Under the pieces are notes generated by a model, which saw nothing but the letters and a program-made list of their open reading frames with translations, was not told the origin of the DNA and did no database searches. A stretch of DNA of 17,560 nt from the NCBI GenBank assembly GCA_005888465.1, contig VAYJ01000005.1, forward strand, positions 1 to 17,560, read 5' to 3'. Both the position numbers and the translations under genes were made by a program. The stretch is from Actinomycetota bacterium. GTDB taxonomy: Bacteria > Actinomycetota > UBA4738. The stretch's first letter is position 1. Every line of letters starts with the position of its first letter. This document shows positions 7,906 through 14,929 of this stretch, piece after piece.

Positions 7906-8747
7906 CCTACTCGATCGTCGCGGCCGACCCCGATGTCCATGAGGTCGGCGTGGCCACGCAGTCGAAGTTCCTGGCCGTCGGCGCCGTCGTACCGTGGGCG
8001 CGGGGGGACGTCGGCGCCGTGGCGACGCAGTCCTTCGCCGACGCGACGTTCGGGCCGAGGGGACTCGAGCTCCTCGCCTCCGGCGTCGACCCGCAAACGG
8101 CGCTCGATCGCCTCCTCGGGGTGGACGAAGGCCGGGAGCAGCGGCAGGTCGGCGTCGTGGACGCCGTGGGGCGATCGGCCTCCTTCACCGGCACGAAGTG
8201 CTTCGAGCACGCGGCCTCGATCACGGGGCCAGGCTTCGCCTGCCAGGGCAACATCCTGGCGGCCGCGAGCGTCGTGCCGGCGATGGCGGAGTCCTTCGAA
8301 CGATCCGCGGGACGCCCGCTCGCCGACCGGCTGGTGGAGGCGCTCCGCGCGGCCGAGCGCGAGGGCGGGGACCGCCGCGGGAGGGAGTCCGCCGCGATCC
8401 TCGTGGCCAAGCCCGGCGCGGGCTATGGGGGGAACAACGATCGTTACCTGGACCTGCGCGTGGACCACCACGATGATCCGATCGAAGAGCTCGCGCGGCT
8501 GCTCGAGCTCCATCGCCTGTATTTCGAACGGCCCCGCCCCAGTGACCTGGTCGAGCCAGACGGCGCGCTCGAGGAGGAGATCCGCATCATGTTGAACGGC
8601 CTCGGCCGGCTTCGCGCCGGCCAGGACGTGTGGGAGGCCCTCGAGGAGTACATGAGCTGGGAGAACCTCGAGGAGCGTTGGGTGGGGCGGGGTCAGCTGG
8701 ACCCGAGGGTGCTCGAGTACCTGCGCGCCCAGGTTCAGGCCCAATAG
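7902..8747 (+). CDS. DUF1028 family protein, predicted Ntn-hydrolase fold
   Basis: The 281-residue cytoplasmic protein begins MTYSIVAADP and contains VATQSKFLAVGAVVPWARG (17-35), GAVATQSFADATFGPRGLELL (38-58), GKC-like GTKC (97-100), QGNILA (115-120), GGDRRGRESAAILV (155-168), NNDRYLDLRVDHHDDPI (178-194) and LLELHRLYF (200-208). This is the DUF1028/COG3342 family, classed with Ntn hydrolases but without a proven reaction. The ATG overlapping the upstream permease stop leaves Thr as residue 2, which Met removal would expose as the possible N-terminal nucleophile; that is inference. Residues about 215-281 form an acidic, Trp-containing C-terminal extension (VWEALEEYMSWENLEERW) beyond the core. 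Position and coupling suggest it acts on a compound brought in by the adjoining importer, perhaps hydrolysing an amide. The substrate is unknown. Confidence 0.9.
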   Translation: MTYSIVAADPDVHEVGVATQSKFLAVGAVVPWARGDVGAVATQSFADATFGPRGLELLASGVDPQTALDRLLGVDEGREQRQVGVVDAVGRSASFTGTKCFEHAASITGPGFACQGNILAAASVVPAMAESFERSAGRPLADRLVEALRAAEREGGDRRGRESAAILVAKPGAGYGGNNDRYLDLRVDHHDDPIEELARLLELHRLYFERPRPSDLVEPDGALEEEIRIMLNGLGRLRAGQDVWEALEEYMSWENLEERWVGRGQLDPRVLEYLRAQVQAQ

Positions 8748-8750
8748 CCG

Positions 8751-8782
8751 AGGGGCGGGCACCCGGCCGGGTGCCCGCCCCT
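8751..8782. terminator. Perfect 32-nt palindrome, likely bidirectional terminator
   Basis: AGGGGCGGGCACCC (8751-8764), GGCC (8765-8768), GGGTGCCCGCCCCT (8769-8782): every base of the 32 nt is palindromic, giving a 14-bp stem with a 4-nt GGCC loop on either strand. It sits 4 nt after the DUF1028 stop and 27 nt beyond the stop of the convergent minus-strand gene. This is the place expected for a shared terminator. No T-run follows on either side, so it would be an atypical, high-GC terminator of the kind common in Actinobacteria. Confidence 0.75.
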
Positions 8783-8808
8783 TGCGGTGCAGCGTTCGAG
8801 CCGCGGTC

Positions 8809-10200
8809 CTATGGCCTGACGGCCGCGACGAACGTGTCCTCGTTCATCGTCCCTGTACGGGAGTCGGTCCACACGAGCTGCGCGAACGTGCCGCCGCCCG
8901 AGCTCCCTTGGTAGTCACCGTATTGGTTCCCGAAGTCCGAGCCCGCCTTCGTCTCGTCCGACTGCGCGGTCGTGACCTTGAGATTCGCGCTCCAGGTCGC
9001 GCCTCCGTCGGTGGAGAAGGAGACGTAGCGGTCGGTCTTCTTGTTGGCCGGCTGGTCGTTCCGGGTGTCGTAGAAGGAGTACACGAGGGTTCCGTTCGAC
9101 AGCTGGCTGATCGCCGTGTGGAAGTGGTACGCGTTCACGGTGTCGTCGTTCACCTGGATCTCACTCGACCAGGTTACGCCACCGTCGTCCGAGTACCGAA
9201 CGTACGCGTTCGTGTTCGTCGTGGCGACCGCCTTGTCGAAGTAGGTCTCGATTAGGCGGCCGGCGTGTGCGCCGTTCTGGATGACGGTCGTGAACGGCAT
9301 CGGCAGCACCCCGCGACTGTTTTGCGGCGGGATCGAGATGAAGAAGCTCGCCGTGTTGATCCGGAAGTTCGTCACCACGTGGTCGGTGCCCCAGGTGGTG
9401 CCGCCGTTCGTCGACTTGTCGACAAAGATCTTCTTGGCGCCCCAGTCTTCCCATGACGCATACACCGTGCCGTCCGGCGCGACCGCGGCGTTGACGCCGA
9501 TCGTGGCGCCCGTGTCGTTGATCTTCGGGCTCTTCGTCCAGCTACCGAATCCGTTGCCGGAGTAGATCACGTGCGCGGCGTTGTTTTGGTTCGCCTCGTC
9601 GTAGCCGACGTACACGCTCCCCTTGAAGGAGCTGGTTGGTGAGTTGTCCGTGGCGACATTGTCTCGGTCCGGGAAGAACGAGGAGGTGACGATGATCGAG
9701 TTGGTCCAGGTCGTCTGCCCGACCTTGCGGAAGGAGATGCGCTGATCCGAGCACTCATAGCTGAGGAACGCGTCCCCGTTGCCGTTGAAGGCAAGCCATG
9801 GGTCGTAGCAGAAGCCGGTGCCAGCGTTGAATCCGGCATCCGTCCACGTCCTGCCCCGATCCAACGTCTCGTAGACGAAGACGCTCGCTCCCGACGGAGC
9901 GCCAAGGTCGTTCGCCGTCGCGAGCATGTGGCTCGAGTTGGTCGGGTCGATCGCGATGGTGGTCTCGCTCTGCGGCCCGGGCTTGTTCGTGACGTTGATG
10001 TTCCTCTTGGCCGCTGCCAGCCCTCGTGACAGGCTGGTCACGTTCGAGCGCAACGGGACCGTGGTGAAAGGGCCCTGGGTCCCACGGGAGCTCGCGCCCG
10101 CCGGCGCGGATGGGAGGGCCAATGCCATTGTCGCGGTAACGAGGCCGCAAAGCGCGAAGATGCGAGCGGCCGGGTGAAGCGGCAGTTTCGGGCGCGCCAC
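8809..10200 (-). CDS. Secreted BNR/Asp-box beta-propeller protein (sialidase-like fold)
   Basis: The 463-residue protein has a Sec signal peptide: a basic N-terminus, a hydrophobic stretch FALCGLVTATMALALP and a likely cleavage after PAGA near residue 36. The mature part carries four Asp-box repeats of the S-x-D-x-G-x-T-W type, at 112-119, 263-270, 337-344 and 396-403. These turns mark the six-bladed propeller of sialidases and related exported glycosidases. The FRIP-type motif of genuine sialidases is not seen, so I do not call it a sialidase; a glycan- or surface-binding role, or another hydrolase, is equally possible. Asn, Thr and Ser are unusually common for this genome, as expected for an exported protein. 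GTG 10200 is chosen because GGAGGGGGG lies upstream and the signal peptide follows; the frame opens 46 residues further up. It diverges from the helicase gene. Confidence 0.82.
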   Translation of the reverse strand: MARPKLPLHPAARIFALCGLVTATMALALPSAPAGASSRGTQGPFTTVPLRSNVTSLSRGLAAAKRNINVTNKPGPQSETTIAIDPTNSSHMLATANDLGAPSGASVFVYETLDRGRTWTDAGFNAGTGFCYDPWLAFNGNGDAFLSYECSDQRISFRKVGQTTWTNSIIVTSSFFPDRDNVATDNSPTSSFKGSVYVGYDEANQNNAAHVIYSGNGFGSWTKSPKINDTGATIGVNAAVAPDGTVYASWEDWGAKKIFVDKSTNGGTTWGTDHVVTNFRINTASFFISIPPQNSRGVLPMPFTTVIQNGAHAGRLIETYFDKAVATTNTNAYVRYSDDGGVTWSSEIQVNDDTVNAYHFHTAISQLSNGTLVYSFYDTRNDQPANKKTDRYVSFSTDGGATWSANLKVTTAQSDETKAGSDFGNQYGDYQGSSGGGTFAQLVWTDSRTGTMNEDTFVAAVRP

Positions 10201-10244
10201 TAATTTCCCCCCTCCTCGTGCCGGCAGTGCGGGCAGACCGCCCG

Positions 10245-10274
10245 AGACTAACGGCCCATGGCCGCCGTGGGCAA
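10245..10274 (-). promoter_or_regulatory. Candidate promoter of the Asp-box protein gene
   Basis: On the minus strand TTGCCC (10269-10274), an 18-nt spacer and TAGTCT (10245-10250) form a reasonable sigma-70-like pair. Transcription would start about 38 nt before the GTG at 10200, leaving room for the purine-rich ribosome binding site. The match is partial and not unique in this GC-rich gap. Confidence 0.35.
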
Positions 10275-10323
10275 GCGCGTCGGCGAACTTGTTCCTTTGA
10301 CCCGCGTCGCCCCTGGTCGGATC

Positions 10324-10329
10324 TATACT
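10324..10329 (+). promoter_or_regulatory. -10 element TATACT for a leaderless or near-leaderless helicase mRNA
   Basis: TATACT lies 9 nt before the GTG at 10339, so transcription would begin at or within a few bases of the start codon. A TTGACC sits further upstream (10297-10302), but the 21-nt spacing is longer than usual. No ribosome binding site precedes the GTG, which fits a leaderless message, a common arrangement in Actinobacteria. The element also argues against the in-frame ATG at 10258, which lies upstream of it. Confidence 0.5.
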
Positions 10330-10338
10330 GCCGAACAC

Positions 10339-12387
10339 GTGTTCGAGTCACTCAATCCCGAGCAGCTGGAGGCGGTCACCCATCGCGGGGCGCCGCTCCT
10401 CGTCGTCGCCGGCGCCGGGAGCGGTAAGACGCTCACGCTCGCGGGTCGCGTCGCGCACCTCCTCTGCGGCGGTGCCCCGCCCGAGCGAATCCTGTTGCTC
10501 ACGTTCTCGCGGCGGGCGGCGCGCGAGATGCTCGGTCGGGCCGAGCGGCTCACCGGGCGCGACGTGCTCGGCAAGGTCTGGGGTGGGACGTTCCACTCGA
10601 TGAGCAACCGGCTGCTCCGACGGTACGGCGGGGCACTCGGGATTCGGCCCGACTTCACGGTGCTAGACCAGGCCGACGCCGCCGACTTGATGGATCTCAT
10701 CCGCGGTGAGATGGGGCTCGGACGCGGCGAGCGCCGGTTCCCGAGGAAGGATACGCTCGCCTCGATATACTCGCGCACCGTCAACGCGGGGGAGCGCCTG
10801 CGCGCAGTGGTCGATCGGAGCTTCCCCTGGTGCGTCCCGGAGTTGGACGGCATCCGCTCCGTCTTCGCCGCCTACACCGACCGCAAGCGCTCGCAGAACG
10901 TCCTCGACTACGACGATCTCCTGCTGTTCTGGAACGCGCTCATGGCCGACCCGCGAGCCGGTCCTCGGGTGGCAGGGTCCTTCGATCACGTGCTCGTGGA
11001 CGAATACCAGGACACGAATGCCCTGCAGGCCTCGATCCTCGCGGGCCTGGGGTCGGGGTCTTCCGAAGTGATGGTCGTCGGCGACGACGCGCAGGCTATC
11101 TACTCCTTCCGGTCGGCGACGGTTGAGAACATCCTGCGCTTTCCCGAGGCGTTCCCCGGCACCCGGGTGGTCACGCTCGAGCGCAACTACCGATCGACGC
11201 GGCCGATCCTGGAGGCGTCGAATGCCGTGATCGCCCGTGCGCCGCGACGCCACGCGAAGACGCTTTGGTCCGACCGGGAGGGCCGGCGCCGTCCGGTCCT
11301 CGTCACCTGCCTCGACGAAGCGGCGCAGTCCGACGAGGTCTGCCGGTCGCTCCTCACCCACCGCGAAGAGGGGATCCTGCTGCGCGAGCAGGCGGTGCTC
11401 TTCCGCGCCGCCCATCACAGCGACACCCTGGAGGTGGAGCTCGCACGGCGGAACATCCCGTTCGTGAAGTTCGGCGGGCTCCGATTCCTGGAGGCGGCGC
11501 ACGTGAAGGACGTGCTCGCGCTCCTACGCATCCTGGAGAACCCGCACGACGAGGTGTCGTGGTTCCGAATCCTGCAGCTCATCGAGGGCGTCGGGCCCGC
11601 TGGGGCGCGCGAGCTGATCGCGAGGCTGGGCGTCCGAGAGGCGGTAGGGCCGTCGCCTCTTCGCCGGCTGCAGGCCGACCCGCCGGAGGTACCCGTCGCT
11701 GCCCGCCCCGGGATGGACCGTCTCCGCGACGCGCTCGCCGCGTGCCTCGACGTGAACGGGAGCGCCCCCCTGCCTGTCCCCACCCAGATCGAACGGCTCC
11801 GAGGGTTCCTCGAACCGGAGATCCGGGGCCGGTACCGTGGGGCGGCGAGCCGGCTGCGCGACCTCGAGCAGCTCGAGGGCCTGGCTTCGGGGTCGGCCTC
11901 GCGGGGCGCGTTCCTCGCCGATATCACGCTGGACCCGCCCGCCTCGACGGGCGACCTCGCTGGCCCCCCGCTCCTCGACGAGGACTACGTCATCCTCTCG
12001 ACGATCCACTCGGCGAAGGGCTGCGAGTGGGACGCCGTGCACGTGATCCACGCGGCCGACGGCATGATCCCCTCGGACCTCGCGACCGGCACGCCCGAAG
12101 AGATCGAGGAGGAACGGCGCCTCCTCTACGTGGCGATGACCCGCGCGCGGGATTCGCTCACCGTCTACTTCCCGCTCCGGTACTACCGGCGGCCCCGCGG
12201 GCTCGAGGATCCGCACAGCTTCGCGCAGCTCACCCGATTCATCTCGCCCGAGGTGCGTGAGCTCTTCGACGAACGACGGGCCCATCTGGACGAGCTCGAC
12301 GCAGGCACGGCCGAGGGCCTCGGGCCCGTCCCCGTCGGCTCGGCTCGCGGCGTGGACGCCTTCCTCGCCGGACTCTGGCGGGACTGA
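10339..12387 (+). CDS. UvrD/PcrA-type superfamily 1 DNA helicase
   Basis: This ATP-dependent 3'-5' DNA helicase probably acts in repair or removal of replication blocks. The 682 residues contain all SF1A motifs: Q motif LNPEQ (5-9), Walker A AGAGSGKT (24-31), motif Ia TFSRRAA, Walker B LVDEYQDTN (about 218-226), motif III VGDDAQAIYSFR (about 245-256), motif IV LERNYRST (about 280), motif V TIHSAKGCEWD (about 555) and motif VI LLYVAMTRAR (about 594-603). It is shorter than typical UvrD/PcrA and lacks a long C-terminal tail. I prefer GTG 10339 over ATG 10258 because it begins the conserved N-terminus and follows a TATACT -10 box; the extra 27 residues look non-coding. The stop lies 3 nt from the stop of the convergent hemolysin III gene. 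Confidence 0.93.
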   Translation: MFESLNPEQLEAVTHRGAPLLVVAGAGSGKTLTLAGRVAHLLCGGAPPERILLLTFSRRAAREMLGRAERLTGRDVLGKVWGGTFHSMSNRLLRRYGGALGIRPDFTVLDQADAADLMDLIRGEMGLGRGERRFPRKDTLASIYSRTVNAGERLRAVVDRSFPWCVPELDGIRSVFAAYTDRKRSQNVLDYDDLLLFWNALMADPRAGPRVAGSFDHVLVDEYQDTNALQASILAGLGSGSSEVMVVGDDAQAIYSFRSATVENILRFPEAFPGTRVVTLERNYRSTRPILEASNAVIARAPRRHAKTLWSDREGRRRPVLVTCLDEAAQSDEVCRSLLTHREEGILLREQAVLFRAAHHSDTLEVELARRNIPFVKFGGLRFLEAAHVKDVLALLRILENPHDEVSWFRILQLIEGVGPAGARELIARLGVREAVGPSPLRRLQADPPEVPVAARPGMDRLRDALAACLDVNGSAPLPVPTQIERLRGFLEPEIRGRYRGAASRLRDLEQLEGLASGSASRGAFLADITLDPPASTGDLAGPPLLDEDYVILSTIHSAKGCEWDAVHVIHAADGMIPSDLATGTPEEIEEERRLLYVAMTRARDSLTVYFPLRYYRRPRGLEDPHSFAQLTRFISPEVRELFDERRAHLDELDAGTAEGLGPVPVGSARGVDAFLAGLWRD

Positions 12388-12390
12388 TCC

Positions 12391-13047
12391 TCAGCGGATC
12401 CCGTGCAGCACGAGGGTGAACACCGTGTAGTGACACGCCGCGCCGACGACGGTCAGCACGTGCCACACCTCGTGGTAGCCGAACACGCGCGGGCTCGGGT
12501 TCGGCCGGTGCCCGGCGAGCACGATGGCGCCCAGCGTGTACGCGATCCCGCCGGCGGCGGTCAGGACCACCTCCGTGGGCGACAGGGCGCGAAGGAGCTG
12601 CGGGGTGAGCGCTACCACGAGCCACCCCAGTGCGATGTAAAGGGCGCCCGACAGCGCCGCGAGGCCGTCGACCTTCGCCACCTTGAGCACCACCCCGGTG
12701 GCGGCCCCGGACCACACGACGAGCAGCAGCACGACCGCGACCGTACCGTGCAGGACGAGGAGCGCGAACGTCGTGTAGGTCCCCGCGATCAGCACGAAGA
12801 TCATCGAGTGGTCGATCCGCTTCAGCGCGCGCTTTCGCCGCGGATCCCACGAGCCCCGGTGGTACGCCGCGCTGACCCCGTACATGCCGACGAGGCTCGC
12901 GGCGAACACCGCCGCAGCGATGCGGCCTCGCGCCGTCGGCGCCGCCAGGACGAGGACGACACCGGCCGGGATCGACGCGAAGCACGCGATCTCGTGGATC
13001 CACCCGCGCAGCAGCGGCTTCGGCGGCGCGGCCGCCTGGGTGCTCAT
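12391..13047 (-). CDS. Hemolysin III family (PAQR/TrhA-like) membrane protein
   Basis: The 218-residue protein has about seven hydrophobic helices and the PAQR signature residues: Ser59 with His63 in SAAYHRGSW, Asp79-His80 in KRIDHSMIF, and the paired histidines His192 and His196 in GYHEVWHVL near the C-terminus. These resemble the zinc-binding set of adiponectin-receptor-like proteins. Bacterial members are named hemolysin III or TrhA; their role is membrane-linked, and a cytolytic function should not be assumed. The ATG overlaps the stop of the acetyltransferase gene (ATGA at 13044-13047), so translation is probably coupled. It is the last gene of the DUF1003-glycosylase-GNAT set. Confidence 0.9.
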   Translation of the reverse strand: MSTQAAAPPKPLLRGWIHEIACFASIPAGVVLVLAAPTARGRIAAAVFAASLVGMYGVSAAYHRGSWDPRRKRALKRIDHSMIFVLIAGTYTTFALLVLHGTVAVVLLLVVWSGAATGVVLKVAKVDGLAALSGALYIALGWLVVALTPQLLRALSPTEVVLTAAGGIAYTLGAIVLAGHRPNPSPRVFGYHEVWHVLTVVGAACHYTVFTLVLHGIR

Positions 13048-13490
13048 GTCGGGATCTCGTACCCGAACCACGCCGAGCGCTCTGCGCCCACGCGCTCGTA
13101 CAGGCCCTGCGCGAGGCGGTTGTCGATCGCCGTGAGCCACTCGACATGGGGCGCCCCGCGCGCCTTCGCCACGTCGACGCTCGCCTGGATGAGCGCCCGT
13201 CCGATTCCGCCTCCCCGGGCGTCGGATCGAACGAACAGGTCGTTCATCAGCACGACGTCGGCGGCGAGCGTCGAGCTGAACGACCAGTAGAGCGTCGCGA
13301 ACCCGGCGAGCTCCGATCCCTCCCAGGCGCCCAGGAGGAGCCCGTCATCGCTCGGCGCGATGAAGCGGCGGAAGAAGGTGCGGTTGCGGTCGTCATCCGG
13401 GGACTCCACGCCGTAGAAGCGTTGGTACCCGGCGATGAGGGGGAGCGCCTGGTCCAGCTCGTCGGCGGTGAGGGGCCTGACCTCGGCCAT
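13044..13490 (-). CDS. GNAT family N-acetyltransferase
   Basis: The 148-residue protein transfers an acetyl group from acetyl-CoA to an unknown amine. Motif A is visible as MNDLFVRSDARGGGIGRALI (82-101), with the pyrophosphate-binding R-x-x-G-x-G pattern at 92-97. Motif B follows as WLTAIDNRLAQGLYERVGA (118-136). Its length is that of a single GNAT domain. ATG 13490 begins the conserved N-terminus MAEVRPLTADEL. It lies 1 nt after the stop of the glycosylase gene, while the gene's own stop overlaps the hemolysin III start. No separate ribosome binding site is obvious, consistent with coupling. The substrate cannot be deduced; the repair-gene neighbour is not strong evidence for a repair role. 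Confidence 0.9.
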   Translation of the reverse strand: MAEVRPLTADELDQALPLIAGYQRFYGVESPDDDRNRTFFRRFIAPSDDGLLLGAWEGSELAGFATLYWSFSSTLAADVVLMNDLFVRSDARGGGIGRALIQASVDVAKARGAPHVEWLTAIDNRLAQGLYERVGAERSAWFGYEIPT

Positions 13491-13491
13491 C

Positions 13492-14394
13492 TCAGATGCC
13501 CGCGATCGGCTGCAAGGGGAGCTTCGGACCGAAGCGGGGCGGGGCGATTCCCGCCGCCTCGATGAGCCGGACGACGCGCCCCCGATGCCCGGCGAAGGGC
13601 TCGAGCAGCTCGAGCATGCGCTCGTCGTCCGCGCGCGGCTCGCCGGCGAGCGCCCACGCAACGGTGTTGGCCAGGTGGTAGTCGCCGACCGACACGGCAT
13701 CGGGATCCCCGAGGGCCACCGCCGCGACCTCGGCCGCGGTCCAGACCCCGATGCCCGGGATGGCGCGGAGGCGTTTCGTCGCATCCGTCGGGTTCATGTC
13801 GAGCGCTTCCTCGAGCCGGTTCGCCCGCCTCGCTGCCTCGCGGATGACGCCCGCGCGGCGAGCCTCCAGGCCGAGCGGGTGGAACGCGTACGTCGGCGTC
13901 GCGGCGAGCACTGCCGGAGCGGGCGGGAGGAGGAGCGGCAGCGGTCCCGGCGCCGGCTCTCCGTATGCGCGCACGAGCGCGCGGTAGCTGGCGCCCGCCT
14001 GGACGCCGATGACCTTCTGGGCGATCACGGTCGGAAGGAGCGCCTCGAACACCGCGTTGGAGCGACCGATCCGAAGGCCCGGCATGCGCCGGTGCAGCTC
14101 GCGGACCACTCCGGGGCCGGGCTCGAATCCGTCGAGCGAGTCGCGCGACCCCAACAGCTCGGGCACCGCGGTGACCGCCCACGCGGCGCCATCGCCCCAC
14201 GCGGCCGCCTCGATGTCGGTTCCATCGACCGCGATCCGGACTGTCGCCGGGCCGTCCGGCGTCCTGGTCGCCCGCCACCACGCGCCCGATCGGTCGACAC
14301 GCACGCATGGATCCCCGTGCGGCCGCCGGAGCGGCCCGAGGGTGAGGGACAGGTCGACCGCAAGCCGTGGGCGGACACGCGTCGTGAGCGGCAC
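13492..14394 (-). CDS. AlkA-like DNA-3-methyladenine glycosylase (HhH-GPD)
   Basis: The enzyme removes alkylated or otherwise damaged bases from DNA as the first step of base-excision repair. The 300-residue protein has an N-terminal beta-rich region (1-90), then a helical domain with LLPTVIAQKVIGVQAGASYRAL (119-140), the helix-hairpin-helix IPGIGVWTA (212-220), and VGDYHLAN (236-243), whose Asp238 sits at the catalytic position of HhH-GPD glycosylases. GTG 14394 is chosen because it follows the DUF1003 stop by 11 nt, with TAGGA (the stop codon running into an RBS) just before it. The frame stays open up to 14871, but that part overlaps the clearly coding DUF1003 gene in another frame and is a shadow. 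Damage specificity is unknown. Confidence 0.87.
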   Translation of the reverse strand: MPLTTRVRPRLAVDLSLTLGPLRRPHGDPCVRVDRSGAWWRATRTPDGPATVRIAVDGTDIEAAAWGDGAAWAVTAVPELLGSRDSLDGFEPGPGVVRELHRRMPGLRIGRSNAVFEALLPTVIAQKVIGVQAGASYRALVRAYGEPAPGPLPLLLPPAPAVLAATPTYAFHPLGLEARRAGVIREAARRANRLEEALDMNPTDATKRLRAIPGIGVWTAAEVAAVALGDPDAVSVGDYHLANTVAWALAGEPRADDERMLELLEPFAGHRGRVVRLIEAAGIAPPRFGPKLPLQPIAGI

Positions 14395-14405
14395 GGCTTC
14401 GAATC

Positions 14406-14864
14406 CTACCCGCCGGCAGCGTCCGATCCCGAGCCCGCGCGGGCCACCGTCAGCTCGTGGACCGCCTTGGTGAGCCGAAGGATCTCGTTCGAGAGCCGGA
14501 TCAGCTCCTGGTTCTGCTGCAGCTCCTCCTGGTTCTCGGTCGCCTGCTGCTGCACGAGCTTCCACTCCTGATCGGCCAGCATCTGCCGTCGCTCGTCCTG
14601 GCGGTTGGCGCTGATCAGCAGGAACGTCGAGAGGAAGATCGCCTCGAGCGACACGATCATCGTGAGGAGCCCGAACGGGAACTTCTCGACCCGGAAGCCG
14701 ATCCACAGGCTGAACCACACGATGTGCACGTAGACGAACACCATCGAGCCTGCGAACTTGGTCACGGCGTCGGCGATGCGGTTCTGCAGGCTCGCGCGGC
14801 GCATCTCCCGGTGCTTCTTGAGGATGGGGTTCTGCGACTCGGGGACGACGCTTCGCACGCTCAT
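14406..14864 (-). CDS. DUF1003 family membrane protein
   Basis: The 152-residue protein has a charged cytoplasmic N-terminus, two membrane helices (about 37-57 and 63-86) and a long C-terminal helix rich in Gln and Glu (89-140) that probably forms a coiled coil. The pattern FAGSMVFVYVHIVWFSLWI followed by PFGLLTMIVSLEAIFLSTFLLISANRQ is that of the DUF1003 family, whose function is unknown. The ATG at 14864 has an excellent AGGAGG 8 nt upstream, while the earlier ATG at 14871 lies only 1 nt from that site and belongs to another frame. It is the first gene of the four-gene minus-strand set ending in hemolysin III. Confidence 0.9.
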   Translation of the reverse strand: MSVRSVVPESQNPILKKHREMRRASLQNRIADAVTKFAGSMVFVYVHIVWFSLWIGFRVEKFPFGLLTMIVSLEAIFLSTFLLISANRQDERRQMLADQEWKLVQQQATENQEELQQNQELIRLSNEILRLTKAVHELTVARAGSGSDAAGG

Positions 14865-14901
14865 CGGTCATGCCTCCTGGCGATGGTCTCGGGTCGAGGC
14901 G

Positions 14902-14929
14902 ACACTACGCCCGCGCGTCCCCGGATCAA
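14902..14929 (-). promoter_or_regulatory. Candidate promoter of the DUF1003-glycosylase-GNAT-hemolysin III set
   Basis: On the minus strand TTGATC (14924-14929), a 16-nt spacer and TAGTGT (14902-14907) form a plausible sigma-70-like promoter. Transcription would start about 30 nt before the DUF1003 ATG. The -35 hexamer overlaps the stop codon of the upstream CPBP remnant (14926-14928), so the promoter borrows the end of that gene. Confidence 0.4.

Noticed and set aside
14395..14871. An N-terminal extension of the glycosylase frame up to 14871.
   Set aside because: It overlaps the DUF1003 gene, which has the better ribosome binding site and clear family features; the extension has shadow-like Arg/Pro/Asp composition.
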